Source of the DNA: Streptosporangiaceae bacterium
GTDB taxonomy: Bacteria > Actinomycetota > Actinomycetes > Streptosporangiales > Streptosporangiaceae
Direction of reading: 5' to 3'
Assembly: GCA_030045175.1 (NCBI GenBank)
Contig: JASIBM010000287.1
Span: forward strand, 1 to 24,679
DNA: 24,679 nucleotides
Positions 1-7,071 of this stretch are shown here, one piece after another (positions within the stretch are counted from its first letter, which is position 1; each line of letters starts with the position of its first letter). The translations under genes and the position numbers were made by a program. The notes under the pieces are model-generated. The model searched no databases. It was not told where the DNA came from and saw only the letters and a list, made by a program, of their open reading frames with translations.

Positions 1-237
1 TCCAACGTTTCCTTCGGCATGCCCGACCGGCTGGCCATTGGCTGCGCGTTCCTGCCGATGGCAAGCGCGGCCGGGCTGACCAGCGCGATCATGGACGCCC
101 GGTCGGCCGAGCTTGTGCGCGCGGTCAGGGCCTGTGACCTGTTGCTTAACCGGGACGAGTGGGGCGCGAGCTGGATCGCCGCGCACCGCGCCCAGGCTGC
201 CGCCCGCGCGGCTCAGCCTGCCCCGGCCGCGCGATGA
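1..237 (+). CDS. Methyl-corrinoid:tetrahydrofolate methyltransferase, C-terminal part (5' end outside window)
   Basis: Only the last 78 residues are present, read from base 1 to the TGA at 235-237. They start with SNVSFGMPDR, followed by FLPMASAAGL and a DLLLNRDEW segment. This matches the C-terminal end of the pterin-binding TIM barrel of AcsE/MtgA-type methyltransferases, where NVSFG(L)PNR is a hallmark. Known family members move a methyl group between a corrinoid protein and tetrahydrofolate. The stop overlaps the ATG of the corrinoid activator gene (ATGA), so the two are translationally coupled, which strongly supports a corrinoid role. The N-terminal barrel strands and the partner corrinoid protein are out of view. 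A MetH-like or dihydropteroate-synthase-like pterin-binding protein of another role is possible but unlikely given the neighbours. Confidence 0.8.
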   Translation, partial: SNVSFGMPDRLAIGCAFLPMASAAGLTSAIMDARSAELVRAVRACDLLLNRDEWGASWIAAHRAQAAARAAQPAPAAR

Positions 238-2240
238 GCGCAGTGCTGGCCCAGGGGGATGACCCCCTGGAATCCCCGCAGCCGCTCGTGCCTCGCTCAT
301 TGGAGCTCGCCGAGGCCACGGCGGCCACGAGCGGTCGAGTCGATCTGGTCTTTGTTCCGAACCTGAAAAGGGTCCGGGTTCCTGCTGGCGTCACGGTCTT
401 TGACGCGGCGAGCTGGAACGGCATCGCGATCGACTCGACCTGCGGCGGCCACGGAACGTGCAAGAAGTGCAAGGTCAGGATCGACGCGGGTGCGGCCGAC
501 GCGGCCGCGGGCTCGAGCGCCGTGCCGGTCTCGCCGATCGACGCGCGCGCGTTCGCGCCGGACGAATTGCGCGCCGGCTGGCGGCTCGCCTGCCGCGCGA
601 TGGCCAGCAGCGACCTGACGATCGAGGTGCCGCCGCTGACCACCCGGCCAAAGGCCGCGACGGTAGGCGTCGGACGACAGGTGATCTTGCGGCCCGCCGT
701 GCAGAAGCGCCACCTGAAGCTAGCAGAGCCGTCGCTGTCGGACCAGGTCAGCGACATCGAGCGGGTCCTCGCCGGGCTCGACGACCTCGAGCTGCGGGTC
801 GACCTGCCCGTGCTGCGCTCGGCTGGCCGGGTCTTGCGCGCGGCCGACTACCAGGTGACCGCCGTGATCGTCGACGACGCGCTGATCGACATCCAGCCCG
901 GCGACACGACCGATCGCAGTTACGGGATCGCGTTCGACCTGGGCACCACCACCGTCGTCGCGACGCTGCTCGACCTGTCCACAGGAACGCCGATGGCCGT
1001 CGCGTCGATGCTGAGCAAGCAGCAGCCGTTCGGCGCTGATGTGATCAGCCGGATCAGCGCGACCATGCTGGATCCCGCAGCCCTTGGCCGGCTCACCGAG
1101 CTCGCGCACTCCACGCTCGCCGGGCTGGCCGGCGAGGTCTGCCAGCAGGCCGGGATCGATCCGCGCGACGTGTACGAGGTCGCGCTGGCGGGCAACGCGA
1201 CGATGACCCACCTGGCGCTCGGCATCGATCCCGAGCCGCTGGGCGTGGCGCCGTTCATCCTGGCCACCAGGCGGCTCCCTGAGGTCCTCGCCGCCGACCT
1301 CGGCCTCGACGTGCACCCGCGGGCGCGCGCGTTCGCGTTCCCGGCGTTCGGGGCCTACGTCGGCGGTGACATCACGGCCGGCCTGCTCGCCTCGGGGATG
1401 GACCGCGATCGAAGGGTACGCCTGTTCATCGACATCGGCACGAACTGCGAGATCGTGCTCGGGAACAGGGACTGGCTGCTTGCGACGGCAGCCCCGGCCG
1501 GTCCCGCGTTCGAGGGGGCGCAGGTCAAGTGCGGGATGCGGGCTGCGGACGGCGCGATCGAGGCGGTCCGGCTGGTGCCGGGCGGCGGATCGCGCGGGGA
1601 GCCGGGTGGCGTGGAGCTCAAGGTGATCGGTGACTGCGAGCCGGCCGGCCTGTGCGGCTCCGGGCTCGTCGACGCCGTCGCGAGCCTGATCGCCGTCGGC
1701 CTGCTCGACCATTCCGGCCGCTTCGTCCCCGCCGAGCAGGCGGCGCGGGTCGCGCCCGCGCTGGCCGGGCGGCTGACGATGCTGCGCGACGAGCGCGTGT
1801 TCGTGCTGCACTGGCGCGGTAATCCAGGCGAGCAGGGGGAGCCCGGCGACGTCGCTAACTCTATTTTTCTTTCCCAACGGGACGTCAGGGAGCTCCAGTT
1901 CGCCAAGGCGGCTATCGCTTCGGGGTGGAACGTGCTGCTCACCGAGGCCGGGCTGACCGGGGCCGACGTCGCGCAGGTGCTACTCGCAGGGTCGTTCGGC
2001 AGCTACCTGTCGCCCGCGAACGCCATCGCACTCGGGCTGGTGCCCGCGCTTGCGGTACCGCGCGTGGTCAGCGCGGGGAATGTCGCTGGAGAGGGCGCCA
2101 AGATGGCGCTGCTCTCCGTCCGCGAGCGAGCCGGCGCGCTCGCCCTGCTTGACGAGGTGAGATATGTTGAATTGTCGGACCGGGCCGACTTTAATGACAA
2201 GTTCCTCGAGCAGCTGCGGTTCCCCGGCGGTGCTGACTGA
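234..2240 (+). CDS. RACo-type corrinoid activation protein (2Fe-2S ferredoxin domain + ASKHA/DUF4445 domain)
   Basis: A 668-residue protein starting at the ATG that overlaps the upstream stop. An N-terminal plant-type ferredoxin domain has the Cys pattern STCGGHGTCKKCKV plus a fourth Cys in WRLACRA. After a linker, the ASKHA ATPase fold shows phosphate loops GIAFDLGTTTVV and FIDIGTNCEIVLGN, plus AGNATMTHLALGI, CGSGLVDAV and the late LLAGSFGSYLSPANA. Known RACo proteins use ATP and a low-potential electron to reduce inactive cob(II)alamin back to cob(I)alamin on corrinoid proteins. The gene sits between the methyltransferase and DUF1638/MetF genes, so it likely keeps that methyl-transfer system active. 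Codons 3-16 are made of a dispersed G/C palindrome (240-281), giving an unusual LAQGDDPLESPQ leader. The ferredoxin homology starts at about residue 36, so the leader is probably dispensable. Confidence 0.9.
   Translation: MSAVLAQGDDPLESPQPLVPRSLELAEATAATSGRVDLVFVPNLKRVRVPAGVTVFDAASWNGIAIDSTCGGHGTCKKCKVRIDAGAADAAAGSSAVPVSPIDARAFAPDELRAGWRLACRAMASSDLTIEVPPLTTRPKAATVGVGRQVILRPAVQKRHLKLAEPSLSDQVSDIERVLAGLDDLELRVDLPVLRSAGRVLRAADYQVTAVIVDDALIDIQPGDTTDRSYGIAFDLGTTTVVATLLDLSTGTPMAVASMLSKQQPFGADVISRISATMLDPAALGRLTELAHSTLAGLAGEVCQQAGIDPRDVYEVALAGNATMTHLALGIDPEPLGVAPFILATRRLPEVLAADLGLDVHPRARAFAFPAFGAYVGGDITAGLLASGMDRDRRVRLFIDIGTNCEIVLGNRDWLLATAAPAGPAFEGAQVKCGMRAADGAIEAVRLVPGGGSRGEPGGVELKVIGDCEPAGLCGSGLVDAVASLIAVGLLDHSGRFVPAEQAARVAPALAGRLTMLRDERVFVLHWRGNPGEQGEPGDVANSIFLSQRDVRELQFAKAAIASGWNVLLTEAGLTGADVAQVLLAGSFGSYLSPANAIALGLVPALAVPRVVSAGNVAGEGAKMALLSVRERAGALALLDEVRYVELSDRADFNDKFLEQLRFPGGAD
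240..281. repeat. Dispersed G/C palindrome inside the RACo start region
   Basis: CCAGGGGG (251-258) and CCCCCTGG (263-270) form a perfect 8-bp inverted repeat around ATGA. The flanks GCAGTGCTGGCCC and CCCC also match the element at 18255-18294, so this is a roughly 40-bp repeat family and not just a chance palindrome. Here it is read through in frame as the protein leader. It could form a hairpin right after the start codon and affect translation; that is inference. Confidence 0.75.
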
Positions 2241-2286
2241 GCCGGCCGCGCCGGCGGTGCTGACTGAGCCGGCCGCGCCGGCGGTG
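2224..2286 (+). repeat. 27-bp tandem duplication at the RACo/DUF1638 gene junction
   Basis: The unit beginning CCGGCGGTGCTGACTGAG occurs at 2224-2250 and exactly again at 2251-2277, and a third copy begins at 2278-2286. Each full unit carries both a TGA, used as the RACo stop in copy 1 (2238-2240), and a GTG that can start the next gene (2230, 2257; also 2284). The downstream protein therefore carries VLTEPAAPA twice before its conserved core. This looks like a slip duplication of the stop/start region. Confidence 0.9.
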
Positions 2287-2883
2287 GCGATCGTCGCGTG
2301 CGGTGCGCTCGGCGCGCACGTCAGGGAGATCGTCGCGCGGCGCGGCTGGGACGTACGGATTTGCTGCCTGCCGGCTTCCTTTCATAACAGGCCCCGCCAG
2401 ATAGCCCCGGCGGCCGAGCGACTCGCGCTTGCGTTGCAACGCGCTGGCCTGCGCGTCGCCCTTGCCTACGCCGACTGCGGCACGTACGGGGAACTCGACG
2501 GGTTGTGCGAGCGGCTCGGGCTGGCCAGGCTGCGCGGCCTGCATTGCTACGACGTGTTCGCCGGGCAGCGGCGAGTCCGCGCCGAGCTGGAGGCGGAGCC
2601 GGGGACGTACCTGCTGACCGACTTCCTGGTGCGCAGCTTTCGCCGGTCCGTGCTCGAGCCGCTCGGGCTGGACAGGCACCCCGAGCTATGGGCGGACTAC
2701 TTCGGGAATTACCGGCGGCTGGTCTGGCTGCGGCAGTCCGCCAATGCGGGCCTGGATGACGAGGCCGAGTCAGTGGCAGCCATGTTCGGCCTGCCGCTCG
2801 ACGTGATCAAGGTTGGCGTCAGTGGCCTGGAGCGCGAGCTCGAGTCGCTGCTCGGCGTGGCCGCCGGAGCCAGCGGTGAGTAG
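2230..2883 (+). CDS. DUF1638 domain-containing protein of the corrinoid methyl-transfer cluster
   Basis: About 217 residues from the GTG at 2230. The conserved core starts at VAIVACGALGAHV and continues with LPASFHNRPRQIAPAAERL and LAYADCGTYGELDGL, then HCYDVFAG and a Tyr/Trp-rich stretch (WADYFGNYRRLVWLRQ). This Cys-Gly, His-Asn and Asp-Cys-Gly pattern is typical of DUF1638, a family found beside methylamine, methanol and related corrinoid methyltransferases in archaea and bacteria, with no established activity. The invariant Cys and His could bind a metal or the corrinoid, but that is speculation. The start is uncertain: an ATG at 2164 has a good GAGGTGA ribosome site but would overlap RACo by 77 bp, while the GTGs at 2230, 2257 and 2284 lie in the duplicated junction. 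The 3' end overlaps the next gene by 8 bp. Confidence 0.8.
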   Translation: MLTEPAAPAVLTEPAAPAVAIVACGALGAHVREIVARRGWDVRICCLPASFHNRPRQIAPAAERLALALQRAGLRVALAYADCGTYGELDGLCERLGLARLRGLHCYDVFAGQRRVRAELEAEPGTYLLTDFLVRSFRRSVLEPLGLDRHPELWADYFGNYRRLVWLRQSANAGLDDEAESVAAMFGLPLDVIKVGVSGLERELESLLGVAAGASGE

Positions 2884-3751
2884 CCTTCGCTCGCTGGCGC
2901 CGCTGCTTCGCTGCGCCAGGTACGAGGTCATGCCCACGAGCTCGGCCGAGCAGGCCGTGCTCGAGTCGGTGCCAAGCGACGTGACCGTGACGGTCACCGC
3001 CTCGCCCACCAAGGGCCTCGAGCCCACCCTCGACCTGACCGAGCGCCTGCGCAAGCAGGGCTACAGCGCGGTGCCGCACCTGTCGGCCAGGCTGGTGCGC
3101 GATCACGCGCACCTCGCCGACGTCGTCAGCCGGCTGGTCGCGGCCGGCGTAAGCGATGTGTTCGTCCCGGCCGGTGACGCCGATCCGCCGGCCGGGCAGT
3201 TCTCTAGCGCGCTCGAGGTGCTTGAGTGGCTGACCGAGCTGGGCAGCCCGTTCGAGCGGGTCGGGATCACCGGGTACCCGCAGACCCACCCGAAGATCGA
3301 AGACGACGTGACCGTGCAGGCGATGTGGGACAAGCGCAGGCACGCGACCTACATCGTCAGCAACCTGTGCTTTGACCCGGCGGTGCTGCGCGGCTGGATC
3401 AGGCGAGTCCGCCGCCGCGGCGTTACCCTGCCGCTGCTCGTCGGGCTCGCCGGGCCGACAGACAAGGTCAAGCTGATGCGCATGGCGTCGAAGGTTGGCG
3501 TCAAGGATTCGGCCCGGTTCCTCGCCGGGCACAGGTCGGCCCTGTGGCGGCTGTCCGCGCCGGGTGCCTACCAGCCGGAGTGGCTGCTCGGCAAGCTGGC
3601 TGCCCAGCTGACCGCGCACGAGTCAAACGTGACCGGGCTGCACGTCTTCACGTTCAACCAGGTCCGCCAGGCCGAGGAATGGCGCCAGGGCCTGCTCGCC
3701 CGCTGCGCCGACCCGGCGGCAGAGCCAACTGGCCGATCTGCCGCGAGATAG
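2876..3751 (+). CDS. Methylenetetrahydrofolate reductase-like protein, atypical actinobacterial type
   Basis: A 291-residue TIM-barrel protein from the GTG at 2876, overlapping the DUF1638 gene end. Family signs are VPHLSARLVRD (about 66-76), the DVFVPAGDADPP segment holding the conserved Asp (D101, equivalent to E. coli MetF Asp120), VGITGYPQTHP (about 129-139), SNLCFD and the late GLHVFTFNQ. The enzyme interconverts 5-methyl- and 5,10-methylene-tetrahydrofolate. In this cluster the oxidative direction, burning methyl groups received from the corrinoid protein, is likely. Where E. coli MetF has the catalytic Glu28 (SFEFFPP) this protein reads VTVTASPT, so that Glu is missing. This resembles the divergent mycobacterial MTHFRs reported to work without FAD. 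The cofactor cannot be decided from sequence. Confidence 0.82.
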   Translation: MSSLRSLAPLLRCARYEVMPTSSAEQAVLESVPSDVTVTVTASPTKGLEPTLDLTERLRKQGYSAVPHLSARLVRDHAHLADVVSRLVAAGVSDVFVPAGDADPPAGQFSSALEVLEWLTELGSPFERVGITGYPQTHPKIEDDVTVQAMWDKRRHATYIVSNLCFDPAVLRGWIRRVRRRGVTLPLLVGLAGPTDKVKLMRMASKVGVKDSARFLAGHRSALWRLSAPGAYQPEWLLGKLAAQLTAHESNVTGLHVFTFNQVRQAEEWRQGLLARCADPAAEPTGRSAAR

Positions 3752-3765
3752 CACGCGAGACAGCA

Positions 3766-3822
3766 ACAGCAAGGACCCCACGCTGTCGCCGCTGCGACAG
3801 TAAGGACCCCACGTTGCTGTCG
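3766..3822 (+). repeat. Two tandem hairpins carrying AAGGACCCCACG in the loop
   Basis: The intergenic gap after the metF-like gene holds two copies of ACAG(C/T)AAGGACCCCACG, at 3766-3782 and 3797-3813, 31 bp apart. Each is framed by complementary arms: ACAGC/GCTGT (3766-3770 with 3782-3786) and CGACAGTAA/TTGCTGTCG (3795-3803 with 3814-3822, one G-T pair). Related copies lie at 24539-24590 between the etf genes. The hairpins could end the one-carbon operon or be mobile palindromes. No U-tract follows, so a classical terminator is not assured. Confidence 0.7.
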
Positions 3823-3888
3823 AAAGTGGACGCTGATGGAACCCTGCTGACTGGCTGGTGCCTCTATTCGGGTCAGAAGGGAGCGGTC

Positions 3889-4395
3889 GTGTCGAGGGAT
3901 GCCGAATTCGCCGCGTTCGTGGCGGCGAGGTACCGCGCCCTCGTGCGCACCGGGCTGCTGATGACCGGCGACAACGGGCACGCGGAGGACCTCGCCCAGT
4001 CCGCGCTGATCAAGACGTACCTGGCGTGGGGCCGCATCCGCGATCCGGAGAACGCCGAGGCATTCGCCCGCACCACGCTGGTCAGGCTCGCGTTGCGAGC
4101 TCGTCAGCGCCGCTGGAACAGCGAGCTCGCCACCGGCCAGGTTCCTGACGCTGCGTCAGCGACCGTGGACGGCACCGGGCCGAGCGACCTCGTGCTTGAC
4201 GTGCGAAGGGCGCTGGCGAGGCTGCCCGCCGACCAGCGAGCGGTGCTCGTGCTGCGATATCTCGACGATCAGAGCGAGGCGCAGACCGCTCAGCTGCTCG
4301 GGATCTCGCAGGGAACGGTGAAGAGCCGTGCCTCCCGTGGCCTGGCGAGCCTGCGGCAGGCCGGGCTGCTTGACCGCGAGGGGAGAACGCCGTGA
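3889..4395 (+). CDS. SigE-family RNA polymerase sigma factor (ECF, sigma-70 type)
   Basis: A 168-residue protein from the GTG at 3889, chosen because AAGGGAG lies at ideal spacing and the sigma homology begins at once (SRDAEFAAFVAARYRALVRT). Region 2 includes LMTGDNGHAEDLAQSALIKTYLAWGRI, and region 4 has ALARLPADQRAVLVLRYLDD, then the helix-turn-helix QTAQLLGISQGTVKSRASRG. Length and layout match the SigE subfamily common in actinomycetes. It directs transcription from specific promoters, probably in response to an envelope signal. The stop overlaps the GTG of the next gene (GTGA), so the membrane-anchored propeller protein is co-translated and may sense the signal or restrain the sigma factor. 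No zinc-type anti-sigma motif (HxxxCxxC) is visible in that partner. Confidence 0.9.
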   Translation: MSRDAEFAAFVAARYRALVRTGLLMTGDNGHAEDLAQSALIKTYLAWGRIRDPENAEAFARTTLVRLALRARQRRWNSELATGQVPDAASATVDGTGPSDLVLDVRRALARLPADQRAVLVLRYLDDQSEAQTAQLLGISQGTVKSRASRGLASLRQAGLLDREGRTP

Positions 4396-5744
4396 CCGAT
4401 GACCAGGAAGTACGCGAGCTGCTGATCCAGGCCGCCGAGCTGCCCGACTCGGTACAGCCGCCGGTTCAGCGGCTGATCGAGCGCGGCCGTGCCAGGCGGA
4501 CCAGGCGCGCCATCTTGTCGGCCGCGTGCGCCGCCGTCGTGGTAGCCGCCGTCGCCGCGCTGCCGTCCGTGCTAAGCGGCGCGGCGCCGAAGACGGCCGC
4601 CGGCCACGCGCCGTCTGGCCTCATCGGCCCGGGTACGCCGGCCGAGTCCGGGCCCAGCGCCGCTGAGCTGTCCAGGTTCCGCTGGTCCGCCCTCCCCTCC
4701 TCGCCGCTCGGGCACCGCTCGAACCCCCTGCTCGCCTGGACCGGTAAGGAGCTGATCGAACTCGGCGGCCCTGCCCGGCAGGACAGCACCGGCGCCGCGG
4801 CATTCAGCCCAGCGCGCAGAACCTGGCGCCGGATCGCTCAGGTGCCGGACTCCATCGGCCTCACCGGCGCGGTAACCGTGTGGACCGGACAGCAGCTGTT
4901 CGTCACCAACGGCCGGTTCCCTTCCGAATGGCCACCGACCGTTGGACCGCCCGCAGGCCTGTACAACCCGGCGACCAACCAGTGGAAGACCGTCTTCCTG
5001 CCGAGGCAGATGGAGGGACTGGCGCCGGTCGCCGCGGTCTGGACCGGCCGCGACGTGGTGGTCGGTTTCGTGCGCGCCCTCGGTACCAGCGGCAAGCTCG
5101 GCGTCGCCGCATACGACCCGGCGACCAACCACTGGCGGGTCATCACCCCGACGCTGCCACCCCACCACCCGTGCCAGTACATCGCCATGGTGGCCACGTC
5201 GAACAGGCTGATCTTGTGGTCGCTCTGGGACCGGGTGCAACGCTACAAGCACGGGGCCGCCGGATACTCGGGCGTAGACGTACTCGCCCTAGGCCAGGAC
5301 GGCACCTGGCGCGACGTCACCGGCCGGTGGCCCCAAGGTCAGACCGTCACGAGCCCTGTCTTCACCGGCAGCGCGATCCTGGCTTCCCCCAGCCAGATCT
5401 GGTGCGGCACTTTCTGCAGCCCGCCGTACACGTACGCTTACCCCGGATCCTTCGCCGACCCAGCCACCCTGCACCGTACGGTCATCCCGCTCGGCCCCCT
5501 CGGACAGGCAAATCCCGCCTTTGCCTGGACAGGCCGCGAGATCATCGCGGTCAACCTGGACATGACCGGCGGCCGCCCGCCGCTGCGCCCCGACGACATG
5601 GCGCTATACGACCCGGCGACCGGCCGGTGGAGCAGGCTGCCAGCCACGCCCGGCTACCCGAGCCTGGTGACAGCACCGGTGTGGGCCGGTACCCAGCTTC
5701 TAGCGCTCACCGACAGCGGAGCGCTGTGGTCTTTCCTCCGTTGA
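4392..5744 (+). CDS. Membrane-anchored Kelch-like beta-propeller protein coupled to the sigma factor
   Basis: A 450-residue protein from a GTG overlapping the sigma factor stop. Residues 1-36 are cytoplasmic and Arg-rich (IERGRARRTRR), then one hydrophobic segment at about 38-60, then a large exported part. The exported part has repeated blades with the pattern WTGxxLxxxxG followed by YDPATNxWxxxxP: LAWTGKELIELGG, VWTGQQLFVTNG, LYNPATNQWKTV, VWTGRDVVVGF, AYDPATNHWRVI, FAWTGREIIAV, YDPATGRWSRLP, PVWAGTQLLAL. This is a Kelch/galactose-oxidase-like propeller. It probably senses something outside the membrane or regulates the sigma factor through its short cytoplasmic tail. The ligand is unknown. 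It converges on ctaB with only 13 bp between the stops. Confidence 0.75.
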   Translation: MTDDQEVRELLIQAAELPDSVQPPVQRLIERGRARRTRRAILSAACAAVVVAAVAALPSVLSGAAPKTAAGHAPSGLIGPGTPAESGPSAAELSRFRWSALPSSPLGHRSNPLLAWTGKELIELGGPARQDSTGAAAFSPARRTWRRIAQVPDSIGLTGAVTVWTGQQLFVTNGRFPSEWPPTVGPPAGLYNPATNQWKTVFLPRQMEGLAPVAAVWTGRDVVVGFVRALGTSGKLGVAAYDPATNHWRVITPTLPPHHPCQYIAMVATSNRLILWSLWDRVQRYKHGAAGYSGVDVLALGQDGTWRDVTGRWPQGQTVTSPVFTGSAILASPSQIWCGTFCSPPYTYAYPGSFADPATLHRTVIPLGPLGQANPAFAWTGREIIAVNLDMTGGRPPLRPDDMALYDPATGRWSRLPATPGYPSLVTAPVWAGTQLLALTDSGALWSFLR

Positions 5745-5757
5745 CCTGGACCAGGTC

Positions 5758-6738
5758 TTAAAGCCGCCCGAACGGCAGCAGCGCCGTGACTGCGACAGCC
5801 GCGAACAGCAACGTCAGGTACAAGATCGACAGATGGAACAGCCGCATGGGCGCGGCGGTCGCTCCCGCAGCGATCCTCCTGCGCAACCGGTGGGCCTCGA
5901 CCAGGAACCAGGCGCCGAGCCCGGCCGCGCACGCGCCGTAGATCAGCCCGGCGGACGGCACGAGCGCCAGCGTGGTGACCACCATGATCCAGCTATAGAC
6001 CACGATCTTGCGTGCCACCACCGCCGGACCTGCCACCACGGGCAGCATCGGAACCCCCGCGGCCGCGTAGTCGTCCTTGAACTTCATCGCGAGCGCCCAG
6101 AAGTGCGGCGGCGTCCAGAAGAAGACCACGGCGAACAGCACCGCCGCGGGCCAGGCGACCTGGCCCGTGACCGCCGCCCAGCCCACGAGCACGGGGAAGC
6201 AGCCTGCGGCGCCGCCGATCACGATGTTCGACGCGGTCCGGCGCTTCAGGCCCAGCGTGTACACGAAGACGTAAAAGAGCAGCGCGGCGTCGGCAAGGGC
6301 GGCTGCCAGCCAGTTGGCGAGCAGGCCGAGCAGCAGGGTCGCCGCGATCCCGAGCACGATGCCCGACGCCAGGGCCTCGCTCGGCTTGACCGTCGCGACC
6401 GCGCCACCGCGCGCCACCAGCGGGCGCCGCGACGTGCGCCGCATCACGGCGTCGATGTCGCGGTCGATAAAGCAGTTGATCGTGTTCGCGCTCGCGGCGG
6501 CGAGCGTGCCGCCGACGAGCGTCACCGCGATCAGTTCGAGTGACGGCACCCCCCGCTTGGCCAGGAACATCGCAGGCAGCGTGGTCACAAGCAGCAGTTC
6601 GATGATCCTTGGCTTGGTCAGCGCGATCAGCGATCTGGCAAACTTGCCCGGCGAACGGCGCCCGACTTGCGACGAACCGCGCGACGGCGCGGCGACCCGA
6701 CCCGCCGCGCCCGTCGGCGCGCTCGTCGCCTGGGTCAC
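5758..6738 (-). CDS. ctaB: Protoheme IX farnesyltransferase (heme O synthase)
   Basis: A 326-residue integral membrane prenyltransferase of the UbiA superfamily. It shows the first Asp-rich motif NCFIDRDIDAVMRRTSRRPL (N88, D92, D96) and the second region YTLGLKRRTASNIVIGGAAG, then FFWTPPHFWALAMKFKDDYAAAGVPMLP, which is diagnostic of CtaB/CyoE. About nine hydrophobic segments follow an Ala/Ser/Arg-rich N-terminus. It adds farnesyl to heme b to make heme O, the precursor of heme A for the oxidase encoded just upstream. The GTG start overlaps the stop of the small membrane protein gene (GTGA), so it belongs to the oxidase transcript. No heme A synthase (CtaA) gene is seen in the window. Confidence 0.95.
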   Translation of the reverse strand: MTQATSAPTGAAGRVAAPSRGSSQVGRRSPGKFARSLIALTKPRIIELLLVTTLPAMFLAKRGVPSLELIAVTLVGGTLAAASANTINCFIDRDIDAVMRRTSRRPLVARGGAVATVKPSEALASGIVLGIAATLLLGLLANWLAAALADAALLFYVFVYTLGLKRRTASNIVIGGAAGCFPVLVGWAAVTGQVAWPAAVLFAVVFFWTPPHFWALAMKFKDDYAAAGVPMLPVVAGPAVVARKIVVYSWIMVVTTLALVPSAGLIYGACAAGLGAWFLVEAHRLRRRIAAGATAAPMRLFHLSILYLTLLFAAVAVTALLPFGRL

Positions 6739-7058
6739 GCCGTGCCCTCTGAGCTCTCCGGCTCCGGCGCCGGGGCGTCCTGTTCCACCGCTGGCGGGGG
6801 CGCCTGCGGCGGCACCACCAGTTCTGCCGTCTCCGCCGGCGCGGCTGACGCGACAGCCGTGGCAGTCGCTGCCGACCCGTTGGGCTGGTGCGTGGCCGAT
6901 GGAAGGTCGGCGTGCCCTGGAACCCGATGCGGCGCGCGGAAGCGCAAGAACAGCGCGCCAGCGATGACGATGAACATCAGCATCGGGAACGCGAAGGTCA
7001 GGTTGTACCCATGCGGGGTGTTGTCGGGTTGGACCGCCGCCAGTAGCGCTGCGTGCAC
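6735..7058 (-). CDS. Small membrane protein of the oxidase operon
   Basis: A 107-residue protein starting at a GTG with GGAGG five bases upstream. A short N-terminus (HAALLAAVQPDNTPHGYNL) precedes one membrane segment (about 20-39, LTFAFPMLMFIVIAGALFLRF), then an Arg/His patch and a long Ala/Pro/Glu-rich tail. I do not recognise a named family. Its position between subunit III and ctaB, overlapping ctaB, suggests an accessory or small structural oxidase subunit, comparable in size and single-pass layout to the subunit IV type of actinobacterial aa3 oxidases but without clear similarity. The Pro-rich tail is probably disordered and cytoplasmic. Confidence 0.65.
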   Translation of the reverse strand: MHAALLAAVQPDNTPHGYNLTFAFPMLMFIVIAGALFLRFRAPHRVPGHADLPSATHQPNGSAATATAVASAAPAETAELVVPPQAPPPAVEQDAPAPEPESSEGTA

Positions 7059-7071
7059 TCCTGCCTCCTCT

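Noticed and set aside
146..757. Minus-strand open frame of 203 codons opposite the RACo gene
   Set aside because: It lies wholly opposite a gene with clear domains. Its translation is Ser/Arg/Thr-rich with no motif, as expected from GC-rich third-position bias.
2164..2229. ATG at 2164 as the start of the DUF1638 gene
   Set aside because: It has a good ribosome site, but the added residues are the other frame of the conserved RACo C-terminus and would overlap it by 77 bp. Kept only as an alternative start.
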